In this document: one piece after another, positions 1 to 13,203 of the stretch
Position numbering within the stretch: the stretch's first letter is position 1
Layout of the letters: each line of letters opens with the position of its first letter
NCBI GenBank assembly: GCA_027943245.1
Contig: JANDJZ010000116.1
Span: 1-64,000 of the forward strand
Reading direction: 5' to 3'
Length of the DNA: 64,000 nucleotides
Origin: Acanthamoeba sp. SK_2022b
Taxonomy: Eukaryota > Discosea > Longamoebia > Acanthamoebidae
Made by a program: the position numbers and the translations under genes
The notes under the pieces: generated by a model
What the model saw: only the letters and a program-made list of their open reading frames with translations
Databases searched by the model: none
What the model was told of the DNA's origin: nothing

Positions 1-2680
<2,680 letters not shown>

Positions 2681-2842
2681 ACAAATGGGCGCGCCACCCG
2701 CAATTACAAAGCTGCTTTGCGAGACTCCAGCCGGCGCGCACGGCTTCGCTCTCAACAAGCAAAAAAGCAAAAAAAAAAAAAAAAAAACGGTAGCTGCCAC
2801 AACCGTGTTCTCTTCTCTTGAGGCGCACGCTGCGGGGCTGCC

Positions 2843-3574
2843 TTAGAACTCGGCGCACACGGAAGTGGGACTGCCTTCGTCCGCGTAGCAGTCGCATTCT
2901 GGCTCGACCACGCATGCTGCAGAGCAGCAGTCCCCGTCGTCCTTGTTGCCATCGTCGCACTCCTCCTCCAGCTCCACCAGGCCATTGCCGCACTCGGCAA
3001 TTCGTCTGGCAAGAATGAGGGCCCATCGGCCGCCTGCCGGCGAGAAACCGACGCCTGAACAGCGCAAGTTTAGCTCCCCCCGCAGTAGCAAGTCGAAGAT
3101 GTTGTAAGTCCATACCAGCCTCCCTGACGAAGATGTCGCCCATGTGCGGGTAGCTGTTGGCGTTGTCGACGAACGTATCGAAGGCCACTTGAGGGGGTAA
3201 GACGCCCTGCAACACATCGAGCGACCAACGGGTGACGTTGTAGCCCGCCGCTTTGAGCTCATCGTTTACCGTCAGGCCGCTCTGGGTTCTGCTGCGGTTT
3301 AGTGGCCGTAAGCAGGTTATGGGAGGGGGGGAGGGACGAACTGAAGAGATATCTCAGACTTGCGCTCCATCTCATCGACGCGTCGCTGAGCCACGCTACC
3401 CAGGATGCTGTTGTGATAGACTTCGCCCTTTCCAGCTCCGATGCGCCAGTTGTTGAGTAGAATAATGAATTCCACCTTGTTCTGCTCCACTTCGGATTGA
3501 ATCTCTCCAAAGGCCAATGCCACCAGGCCCACCGCCACCACTAACAGGATCGCCGCAGCCTTTGTCGTTCCCAT
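2843..3574 (-). CDS. Secreted CAP (SCP-like) protein with C-terminal DUF4215-type Cys-rich repeat
   Basis: Three exons (3574-3342, 3288-3116, 3054-2843) give 205 residues with exact phase joins. Residues about 1-23 form a signal peptide (hydrophobic [15 protein letters not shown]). The body follows the CAP pattern: [10 protein letters not shown], a [16 protein letters not shown] helix, AFDTFVDN, then [22 protein letters not shown]. The tail begins AECGNG and continues with EECDDGN and DGDCCSAAC, the signature of the Cys-rich repeat found in myxobacterial and protist surface proteins (DUF4215). It is probably secreted. CAP proteins have varied roles, so no activity is assigned. It is divergent from the ArfGAP gene, with 338 bases between the starts. 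Confidence 0.75.
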
Positions 3575-3912
3575 CTTCTCGTCCTATGATTTGAGGTCCC
3601 TGTTCTTCTTTCGCCTTCTTTAGGTCCTGGGCTTGGTGGCGCAAAAGCCGCCCTCTGCGTGATTGGTGGGCGCCTCAAATCGGGGAAAAAAGAGTTAAAA
3701 AAAGACAAAAGAAATATTACAATTAACTGCCTGCCCTTCTGCGTCACCTTAACGATCGGAGTGGGTGGGACTCTGGTAGAAGCGGAAGAAAAAGACAACC
3801 AGCAACTCAGGACTAGGCGAGAAGGGGCCCGCAACAAGGAGAGCTAGAGCCGGGTCGTCGCTGGGCGTGTTCCTCATTTTTGATTTGATATATAACCCTA
3901 CCCTCGAAAGCA
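3575..3912. promoter_or_regulatory. Divergent intergenic region between CAP and ArfGAP genes
   Basis: Both flanking genes start here and read outward, so their promoters must lie in this interval. TATATAA occurs at 3889-3895 but is only 18 bases before the ArfGAP ATG, too close for a normal TATA-to-start distance, so it may not act. Short A-rich runs lie around 3686-3715. Nothing else recognisable. Confidence 0.45.
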
Positions 3913-4440
3913 ATGGACCCGCAGACACGCGCTTTCTTTGCCGAGCTTCGCAAGGACCCCAGCAACCTGGTAAGTAAGCAAGGCCTCCCACGTTTTAGTT
4001 CGAATCTTCTTATGATTATGATTGATTCCCCATGGTGATCCCAACGTTGGGATGACAGGGCTGCGTGGAATGCGGAACCAGCAATCCTCAATGGGCTTCG
4101 GGTACCCTTTTCTCCTCTCAAATGGTCCAAAATCTCGAGATGTGTTTCCACTACTTGAAGATGTTGTTCGGTTCGATGCGCTTATCCTCTTTTCGCTCCT
4201 CCCAGTGTCCTATGGTACCTTCATATGCCTGGAGTGCTCCGGCCAACACAGAAGCCTGGGCGTCCACCTCAGGTTCGGGCGCCCCACACTTCCCCTCTTC
4301 TCGGGCGGCCCATCCCAACGCGAAACTGGTGGGCGCGCGTGTTGGTGGCGTGGCTCATGATGGAACCCCCCCGACTTTTCAGCTTCGTGCGGAGCGTCAC
4401 CATGGACACTTGGGCGCCCAAGCAGCTCAAGATGATGCAG
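3913..4440 (+). CDS. ArfGAP zinc-finger protein (3' truncated)
   Basis: ArfGAPs stimulate GTP hydrolysis on Arf GTPases in vesicle traffic. Four exons (3913-3969, 4059-4101, 4206-4272, 4383-4440) give 75 codons in frame. The start [18 protein letters not shown] is typical. The zinc finger reads CVECG then [14 protein letters not shown], with the Arg of the HRSLG motif (the catalytic finger in the family) and the following [11 protein letters not shown]. Exon 4 ends at a donor (CAG/gtgcgg) and no further exon exists: 49 bases on is a (GT)n tract and then the opposite-strand EGF gene. At least half of the ArfGAP fold and the whole C-terminus are missing. Confidence 0.85.
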
Positions 4441-4487
4441 GTGCGGCGATCTCCATCTCATCACTGTGATACATTGATTGATTGTGT

Positions 4488-4488
<1 letters not shown>

Positions 4489-4543
<55 letters not shown>
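4489..4543. repeat. (GT)n microsatellite at the junction of two truncated genes
   Basis: A perfect dinucleotide run of about 27 repeats. It sits in what would be an intron of both the plus-strand ArfGAP and the minus-strand EGF gene. Each loses its 3' exons exactly here. Confidence 0.95.
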
Positions 4544-4545
<2 letters not shown>

Positions 4546-4550
4546 CGCAC

Positions 4551-7500
4551 CAATGGAGCAGTCGGCCCCGGTCCAGTGCTCTTGGCATCGGCCCTCCGCC
4601 GGCTCCACGCTGGCGTCGCATTGGCCCCGCCCGTTGCAGTTCTCCTTGTCGCCCGGACACCGCACCACCGAGCAATCGTTGCCGCGCCACCGGTCGCTGC
4701 ACTGGCAGGTGCCGTTGACGCAGGTGCCGTGCTCGCTGTCCGTGCACTCGACCGGATAGCCGGGACACACGGGCTCGTCTGAGACCACAGCAACACGCGT
4801 GAGTCGACTTACAAGTGGTTGCCTCGACTCTATGTGCGTGGCTGCGTACATGTGGAGCAGGAGTTGCCGTAGTAGAAGGCGTCGCACATGCACGTGGGAC
4901 TGGCCAGATCCGTCGAGCACGTTCCATGGCCAGAGCACTCGGCCTGGGTCTCGCTTGCGGCGCACGTCGCTGAGTGGTGGGGCGTGCGTGTGTGCGGCAG
5001 TTGTGAGCCCGCGGTCGACAGAAACGCTGATTGCCCAATCAAGTGGAAGGGGGGGGGAGCTTACGCGTGAAGCAATCATTGAGCGGACCGGGAGCCCAGC
5101 CAAGCCGACACTGGCACGCCGGTTGGCCCGTGCCGTCGATCGAGCAGGAGCCATGGCCCGCGCACTCGGGGAAGAGGTGGAACTCGTTCACCGACAGACA
5201 ATAGGCTGTCGACCACCCAACACGGGGCCGGTCAGGGGAGTGATTGGAGGGGGGGGGAGAGCGCCGAGGTAGTGCAGGCGCGAGTACGAGTGTTGCAGTC
5301 GGCGCCGCGCCAGTTGTCCGCGCAGGCGCTGCAGTACTTGGCCGTGGAGTTGCCCGCGCAGTCGAGGCAGTGCGGGGCCTTGGAGCAGTCGGTTAGGGCC
5401 TCGGAGCAGTCGGGCCCGGTCCATCCGGCCGCGCACACGCAGCGCGGCGGGTCGAGGCCCACGTCCACGCACTTGCCGTGCCCCGAACACTCGGTGCTCC
5501 CCACCGCGCACTCGGCTAGATTCACACATACGCGCAGGGTCAGCCGTTTCGAAGCTACACACACACACACAAAGAGAGAGAGAGAGAGTACGCACCTACA
5601 GAACAGTCGGGACCAGTCCAGCCCGAGCTGCATCGACACTGGACGGCGTCGGTTGTGACGTTCACCACGCACTCGCCGCGGTGGTTGCAGTCAGGCGAGC
5701 TGTGTTTGCATATATGCATATATATCAGGTGGGACAGTGCATTCAGTGCCGGAGGGAGGTGTATGTACCCGGGGCAGTCCGTGAGTGAACAGTCGAGCCC
5801 TCGCCAGCCGGGCGGGCAAGAGCACTGGCCCGACGTGCGATTGCAGTTCCCACGACCCGAGCACTCGTTTCCGCCAAGTCCCGGACACTTGGCATACACT
5901 GTCACGTGGACATGTTAGTTGCCTCACACGTTGTGTGCGTTTGCGTTTGCGTTTGCGTTTGCGTTTGCGTTTGCGTTTGCGTTTGCGTTTGCGTTTGCGT
6001 TTGCGTTTGCGTTTGCGTTTGCGAAGGCGTTTACCGAACGAACAGTCGAGATCGGGGCCGAGAGCCCATCCCTCATTGCATTGGCAGTGGGGCACGCCCG
6101 AGTCGGCGGCCGTGCAGATGCCGTGGGCAGGGTTCGTACAGTTGTTCGGACATACGGGCACTGGGTAGATGGAAGCCCCCAAGCAGACCAACACAGAGTG
6201 TCTCATTAAGCGTTGCTTGTGATTGGGCGAGCGCGTTATTTGGCGATGTGCTTACCGGAGCAGTCGTTGGGTTGGCCCGCAGGGCCTGTCCAGTTGGCGT
6301 CGCACTGGCAGAAAGGCTTGGCCGCGGTGTTGCTGTTGCAGATGCCATTGTTGCTGCACCCAGGCTCTCCCGGACAGTCGGCTGATTCAACGAGCGACCG
6401 AATAAGTTAGCGGTGAGCCATTGAATGAACGAATGAACAAATGAACGAATAAAATAAATGAATGGAGAAACAGAGCGAGGCACAAGATGGTGGGAGACGC
6501 GTACGTATCTCGCAGGCAAAGCCGATCCAGCCCTCGGGACACAGGCAGCGAGGCGGATCGAAGGCGCTGCCGCAGGTTCCGCGACCGCTGCATTCTGTAT
6601 GTTGGTGTGTGGGCGTGAGTCGCAACGAGCATGCCACCGCCACCTTAACTTGACCGTGCGCACGTACCGGGAGAGCCAGGACAGTAAACTGCGTGCCGTT
6701 TTCCAAGTTGTGACGTGCGTGCGTTGCGTTGCGTATGAACGTGTAGAGGTGAGCCTTGAACCGGCGAGAAGAGAGCGGTGAGAGCGTACTTTGTTCGCAG
6801 TTGTCTCCGGTGTACCCGACGGGGCAAGAACAGACCTCGAAGCTCCCTCCCAAGAGCAGGGCGAACGAGTGAGAGGACTGCACCGTGCAAGAAGCGCGAC
6901 TGCCGGTGTTACTGTTCGGGTCTGTGTACCGGCGAGGAAGGGGGTCAGTTGCGCGAGACGAACGCGAATCGCCTCTCTTTGCACTTACCGTTGGGGACGG
7001 GTGTGCAGGAGAACTGGCAGCGCTCATTGCTGATCGACAGTCCAAAGGCGTTGCTGTCCATGCTGACGATCTTGAAGCTTTTCGTACTGCACGCCACGCC
7101 AGACACTCACTGCCTTAGCTTTTACGGCCAATAAGAAAAGTGTTTTTTCAAAAAGATAAAGATGGTGGACGACACATGAACAGCCAATTGGTGTGTGGTC
7201 GAAGAGGTGGTTCACTGAAACGACGTACTCTCCAACCAGGGAGTCGTAGGAAAAGAACGGAGGCAGAAGGCCGTTGACGAGGGTGCCATAGAGGAAAAGG
7301 GGCAGACCGCCTCGCAACTTGGAGATGCACGGCAGGTCAACGCTGCGGGCCTGTACAGGTGTGTCGGTGACCGGAAGAACGAGGGTGGTCGACTTGACCT
7401 GCGGAAGGTTCGTCTGGAGCCTGCGCACATCGTTCGCTCCCACTAAAAAATAGCGTGCACCTGTTCAGCAGTGGTTTAAAGGAGTTGGTCAGTTGCATCG

Positions 7501-8698
7501 TAACATACCGTATAACTGAAACTGGGATTGGGCGAGCAGAGTGAGATTGCCCTCAATGTCCCAATTGCCCCACGTATACTCGAGCGTGACGTTGGGGTTG
7601 AGCGTGGCCACAGTAACCTGGCCAAGCAGAGTCCACCCGGTCAGTTCCCATCTCGGAAAAACTGCACAGGAAATGGAAGATGATGCAAGCAGGTACCAGC
7701 GACCCAGAGTCGAGGGTCACATCGCCCACGATCTTCACGCTGCCTTGCGCCCACCCACTGATCCATATGCTGGGGGCAACCAGCACGCTGGAATGCGGGA
7801 TGGGTAAGTAATCATGGCTCCCGAAATCAGGGCAACAGGCGAGCGCAACGCAACCAACCTGAGCTCGCTGTCCGCGGCTGAGGTAATGAGCGGGCTGGTC
7901 GTGGAGCGCAAGACGCCAAAGGGATTGACCAATAGAGAGTCCGTTACGGTGAACCGCGCTGCACGAAAGATACACGTGACTAAGTTCAGCACCGTTGACA
8001 CGAGAGTCCAGAGGCACATGAAGCGACGCCTACCCCCACGCAGCACAAGTGCCGCCCAGCACAAAGCCTCGCCAGCCTCGCTCGATGTATTGCAACAGGC
8101 AGACTCGGGAGATCCAACCGTCAACGACTTGATCGACACAGCTTGCCCTGTTTGTAGAGGCTGCCATGTCGACACACCACATCATAGGACGCGTTTGTGA
8201 CGTTACCAAAACGTTTGGGGGTCTGTGTGGGAGGGGGGTGGTGGATGTACATCTACGAAGACGCTGTAGGATATGTTGGCCCACGTGGGCATCAACACTA
8301 CGTCGGACTCGGTGGGCACACGAGGTGCTCCGGTGGTCGAATCGCGCCAGCGGAGCGGGTCCCACCAGTGCCCATCCACGGGCTTGTCCCACTCTACGGT
8401 CTGGTTGGCGCCTGCAGCTAAATATTGATCAGCTAATTTCAGGAATTGTTCGTCATTTAACCGACCAACCAAAGAAGAGCCGGAAAGAAGAAAGAATGGA
8501 GGAAGGGCGTGGTTGGGGATGCATCAACAGTTGAAGTAAGGTGGGGATCAAATGTGCAGGCACGGGATAGGTACCGTGGGTGGTGCGGGGGCAGGTGCCC
8601 AAGAACACAGCCAGTAGGAAGAGCCACTGAAGACACACGGCCCGCGTGCAATGTGGGACTGGCCAAAGGGCATCTACCGCGAGCGCAAGTCCGGCCAT
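4551..8698 (-). CDS. Secreted/surface multi-EGF-repeat protein (3' truncated)
   Basis: Reading starts at 8698 with MAGLALAVDA and a hydrophobic WLFLLAVFLGTC stretch, a likely signal peptide or anchor. The N-terminal region (DGHWWDPLRW, then VVLMPTWANISYSV, later VTLEYTWGNWDIEGNLTLLAQ) looks beta-rich and helix-like but I do not recognise its family. From about 7045 to 4551 there are some ten tenascin/teneurin-type EGF modules, many on their own exon, for example ECSGRGTCGSAFDPPRCLC, CSNNGICNS, CSGHGKCVD, CAGHGSCSID, CNGRGQCDAS, often ending W.GPDCS. The last readable exon ends at a donor at 4551. The usual C-terminus (membrane span, tail, stop) is absent. Likely an adhesion or recognition protein. 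Confidence 0.75.
5937..6024. repeat. (TTTGCG)n hexanucleotide repeat in an EGF-gene intron
   Basis: About fourteen perfect tandem copies of TTTGCG between EGF exons. A short internal tandem array with no chromosome-end context. Confidence 0.95.
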
Positions 8699-8997
8699 CT
8701 ACTGTGTCCTTCTCGTACCTGTACTTGGGGTGAAACAAAACTCACTACCAACTTTTGCAGTTTTTGCAGAAACGGTTGTCCATTGGCGTAGGTTATGCTT
8801 AACTGAAGAGCCAACTTCCCCTTCACCTGGTGGCGTATCTTCATTAAATATTGTGTAGGTGATTACCACTGGTTACATAGACGGAGTTGAAATATTGGTT
8901 GGCTTCGCAGGGGCTTTGTAGTGCACACACGGCATTGAGCGAGCGTAACTAACGAATACAAAAGCCCGCCCAATTACATTGGCCTCAAGCCAGGGGA

Positions 8998-9605
8998 TCA
9001 GGAGAGCAAGCACTTGCTGGGCTTCTCTTTGCGCCTGCTCTTCTTCGCCGCCGACGACGACCCCGCCATGACCCCGCTCCTCCGCAGCTCCATCAGGACC
9101 AGCCCTGCCCCCCCCACGCACCCCGATGCCCCCCCCCACTGCGTCAACTTCCACTGCTCGGCTCGGCCCAAGCAGCCCCGAGGCAACGAGGAGAGACTGC
9201 GCGTACCTGCAAACGCAGTGGTGACGTTGTGGTTCAACTTGGCGCTGGTCTCGATGAACGGCACCGGGCGTCCCAAGCCCAGGCTCAGCCTGCGCGCCAA
9301 CGCGGCGCCCTCACTCGCGCTCACCTCGCGTGTCGCCTTGCGCATCGAATATCCGTCGAGTATCTCATGTGTGTCCACATCGCACTTGTTGCCTGGCCAT
9401 GTGCACGACCGAGATGAACGTCAGTGAGCGATGATCAATCAACCTGAGAGCCATCGGCGTCGCGTGCATACCGACGACGATGGCGCTGAAGGAGTCGTTG
9501 CCCTTGACCCGCGTGATAATTTCCCAGTGGTATCGCTCGACTGACATGGAGGTAAATGTGCTAAGAGTGAGTCGTATGCTGTCTGTGTGGTCGCTCTGGC
9601 GTGTG

Positions 9606-9674
<69 letters not shown>

Positions 9675-12600
9675 GCGTGCCGTACGTTCTTCAAAGCTGG
9701 ATCTGCTGGTGACCGAGTACACCAACATGATAGCGGAGCACCAACGAACGGACTGGACACACGCGAAAACGCTATTAGCGACGAGCCACCTCTCCACAGC
9801 GAACGATCAGCCGCTGCGGAGAGGTGGGGCGGGCGTGAGGCGAATGGCCGCCAATCACGCACCTGCTCACGCATGGCCATGTACTCCTCCGGGCCTGCCG
9901 TGTCCAGGAGGTCCTGCCCGCGCCAACGGACACGCGCATGTGAGCCGAATCGAAGCCACACAACACAACAACACAACACACAACACACAACACACAACAC
10001 ACAACACACAACACACAACACACAACGCAAGCAAGCCAGCACAAACCATCAGGACAGAGCAGTCATTGACGTAGAAGAGCTTGCGGTAGCTGTCCTCTGT
10101 ATGTTGTGATTTGTGGAACCTCCGATGAGCAAGAGACGAATGAAACGATGATGCGATCGCTCGCCCAAGAGGGGGGGGCAGGTGTTGCGGACCGATGGTG
10201 GGGTCGTATTCTTCGACGAAGATATTCTGGATGAACATGATGGTCAACGCCGACTTGCCCACCCCGCCTGCGCACGTCGCATCACAAGCACGCACGTTAA
10301 CCGTTGAGGACAGCTCGTGGGCTACGAGGAGGCATGAAGAGAGCGGATTGGGTCTCTGCGCACAGGAACCAAGGACCACCGTTTTAATCTCCCCGCCGTT
10401 CTTGTAATCGCGTGCCGCAGGGCAAGCCTCGTAACGCACTTGTGTTGCATTGCAACAGAATATATACAAAATTAGCCACTCTGACTTGACGAAATCAAGT
10501 TGCAATGGTAAAATAATAAATAAATAAATAATAAACAAAAGGATAAAAAAGATGAATGGATGTGGGAGTGGGCCATATCTCGGAACGGGTTGCTTTCGAG
10601 ACATCTCTTCAGCTGCGCCTTGCAACCGGTGGTTCGTTGTTCTTTGCCTTGCGGGGCCTCGACGTGGCCGACGTCCTGTTCGAACGCGGCGACAGCCTCG
10701 CGCCACAGCGCGTCGTCTTCCACGAACCTGTGTGGTGGCCAGAGTGTGAACAAGACCTGTGGTCGCGCGCGGTGATCGATGCGTGCGTGCGCGTGTGCGC
10801 AGGTACCGTTGCCAGGCCTTGCTCACGCGCGGCAGAGTGGCTCCCACATCGGCCATGGGCAGGAACGACAGGATGTGAAGCGAGAGCTCCGCCGGCAACT
10901 CTCTGATGAAGTCCACCGTGCCCTTGTCTGTCCACCCGTCTTCCTCATCGGGCCGGGTGAACTCATGGAAATGCGCGCCTTCTCCGCTGCCTGTGAAGTC
11001 CAACATGTGCACATTAGCCGGCTTGGGATTTTCGAACACTCCACTCGAGCGAGGAGAGCGGCTTCGCGTACCACCACCACCAGCCACAGGGGGACAGCAG
11101 AATTGGTAGAGGTCGCACAGATTGCGCGACTTGCCATCGTCGTTGCGCACGTCCACGCCCATGCCTCCAAACATCTGCTCGCTCGAGCGGTGATCGTGAG
11201 CCCGGTTTTACATCGCAAATAACATATAAATGGAGATGACAAATAATAATAATAATGATAATACTGATAATAATAATAATAATAATAATAGAAGAAGTAA
11301 GAACGCACCCAGAGCCGGCCAGCCCAAGGAGTGAGCGAGTGGAAGTAGCGCGCTGATGGCCAGTCCTCCGTTGATGCGGCTTCCCGTGTTTCGTGGCTCC
11401 AGGTCTCGTCCTCTGTGCAAACCACGCCCACCGAAAGCGACGACAGATCGTGAATAGGTGTTGCCAAGGGCCAACGCTTATTGCTGCGATGCCTCACGCA
11501 CCGAAACGGAAGAGGTGCACGCCGTCGAGAGGGCCGGTCCTGTTGGTGCCTCCGTGCACCACCATCACGCCGCCGCCACCACCACTACTGTCGCTCGTCA
11601 CGACCGCCGCGCTGTGCCCGCGCCTCCCGGTCAAACTGGCCGGCACCTCCAGCTCCCGCCACTTCCTCTCGCCTGTTTCATTCATCGTCACCATCATTAT
11701 CACCCTCATCACCCTCATCACCATCATCACCATCACCATCACCCTCTTCACCATCATCATCACCGTGACGAGCCGTACCAAAGTGGAAGCGGAATGCGTC
11801 GCCGAAATTGACTGAGCCAGACCCGCTGAAGCCGCCCACCACCACCATGCTCTCGCCGTCGGGAGCGACCACGGCCGAGTGCAGATGTCTCGCCGACGGG
11901 CCACCCGACCCCTCGCCGGCGCTCACGCGCTCCCACGTCTTCGAGCCTGATGATGATGATGATGATGATAACGCCGCCGCCACCACCATTGTCGTCATCA
12001 TCATCAAGCCTTGGGCCCATGTGACCCGTCAGTCTCGAGGCATTGGGGGGGGGGGAGTGTGTACGGAAGTGGAAGCAGAAGAGGTCGTTGTCGACGCCGG
12101 TCGAGGTGAATCCGCCAAAGACCCACATGGTCGCGTCCATGTCTTTATCATCGTCGTCGGTTTGGTGGCGAGGAGGAGCGACAAGCACGGCCGAGTGGCC
12201 CCAGCGAGGCTTCGGTTGGTCTCCCTTGGTCTTCACCTCCGACCAAGCCGCCTTCCCTGTGCCCATCCCACAAACAACCCACACAAAATGCCAATAATAA
12301 AATTGAAATGAAATGAAAGGGCGTGGGTTGGTTGGAAAATGATCATATCTTAGTATCATAAAAATTAAAAAAACAAGAAAATAATAATAAGTAATAATAA
12401 AAAATAATAAAAAACAAGAACAACAAGGAGGGTGTACGGAAGTTGAACTCAAGCAGCTGGCCAGAGGGCACACCGCTCGAATCGGCAGTGGCACCGCCAA
12501 ACACGAACATGGAGTCGCGCCATACGACGGCCGTGTGCGAGTGGCGCCCCTCCGGCGTTGCCTTGGCCTTCTTGACCTCGCGCCACTCGCCCTTCCCTAG

Positions 12601-12883
12601 ACGGCGTGCAGGTCGCCTTTTGTGAATTGTGTGGCCTTGCCACAGAGAAATAAGAGTGATGGATGTACGAACGAAAGTCAAAGAGGAAAAGGTCGGCGAG
12701 AGGTTGCCGATCACGGCCAAAGCCGCCAAAGACGCACAGGGCGGGTCCTCCTCCGCCAGAAGGTGGATGGCACACAACTGCTGTGTGGCAGTGGCGTCGC
12801 GCTGGCCATAAGCCTCCAGTAAGCGCGGCGGAGGTAGCTTCTTCACAGGGGACCTCTTGCCACCTGACGCGATCGCCTTCCAT
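8998..12883 (-). CDS. Kelch-repeat / F-box / Ras GTPase, readable as one fused protein
   Basis: From ATG 12883 (MEGDRVRWQEVP) come about seven kelch blades on separate exons (ALCVFGGF, SMFVFGGA, TMWVFGGFTS, SMVVVGGFSG, VMVVHGGTN, QMFGGMG). An F-box follows on the exon ending near 10805 (LPAELSLHILSFLP) and continues on 10727-10627 (FVEDDALWREAVAAF). The Ras module uses exons 10438-10364, 10267-10193, 10096-10047, 9913-9863, 9752-9686, 9540-9472, 9392-9207, 9104-8998 (226 residues in frame): YDPTIEDSYRK effector loop, DTAGPEE switch II, NKCD, ETSAKL, C-terminal KCLLS (CAAX). The P-loop reads GSCGVGKS. No usable Met precedes Ras. A phase-1 donor at 10626 fits the Ras acceptor, giving the fusion. 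If two genes, Ras would need an unseen start. Confidence 0.65.
9609..9673. repeat. (GT)n microsatellite in a Ras intron
   Basis: A perfect dinucleotide run of about 32 repeats in the intron between Ras exons 9752-9686 and 9540-9472. The homologous intron of the second copy (about 21490) has only a short remnant. Confidence 0.95.
9958..10026. repeat. (CACAA)n / ACAC-rich tandem repeat in a Ras intron
   Basis: Tandem CACAA/ACACAA units in the intron between Ras exons 10096-10047 and 9913-9863. It explains the repeating VVCCVLC translations in the minus frames. Confidence 0.9.
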
Positions 12884-13030
12884 TGATGTAAGTGGAAAAA
12901 AACCTTTTGCCCTTGGCCAAAGAAGAACTCCAGTTTAGTGAAGCAGCGAGCTATTTTTGCTGGCCAATCACTTCGTTTGCGGTTGGCCACTTGCAAGTTA
13001 TCTTGTGATCACACAGCTTGCAGCCCTCTC

Positions 13031-13053
13031 ACCATTACCATGCTGGTAATGGT
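13031..13053. other. Perfect 10-bp palindrome with 3-base loop
   Basis: Arms ACCATTACCA and TGGTAATGGT flank TGC, giving a perfect hairpin or a symmetric protein-binding site. It lies about 150 bases upstream of the kelch-gene ATG (12883, minus) and 173 bases past the stop end of the next minus-strand gene (13204). It could belong to the kelch promoter or the other gene's 3' end. Confidence 0.6.
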
Positions 13054-13203
13054 AAAGCAGTGCCATCTGTAAGACGAAGAACTGACGCACCCGTGGTGGA
13101 AGTCCGCCCCTCCCGCAGGCTGAAGGTGTGCCTTTGTGGACTAGTTAAGCGTCTTCCTCCGCTCGCCGGTTACCAACTTAAGAAAGAGAGTGTATGTGAT
13201 GCC

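Noticed and set aside
3889..3895. TATATAA as the ArfGAP TATA box
   Set aside because: Only 18 bases before the ATG, while the protein start at that ATG fits the family; a start 25-30 bases downstream would fall inside the coding region.
5937..6024. (TTTGCG)n as a telomeric repeat
   Set aside because: Short, internal, inside an intron of a continuous gene, and not an amoebal telomere unit (TTAGGG-like).
9958..10026. ACACA arrays and other regular repeats as a CRISPR array
   Set aside because: Uniform tandem repeats without spacers, in eukaryotic introns.
10440..10620. An independent Ras start at the ATG in GAGATGTCTCGA
   Set aside because: It overlaps F-box coding sequence in another frame, and the second copy has AAG at that codon and a stop soon after.
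9867..11174. A 435-codon open frame on the minus strand across the F-box/Ras region
   Set aside because: It runs through three clear introns, including AT-rich and ACACA-repeat sequence; only pieces of it coincide with real exons. The second copy has stops in the same frame.
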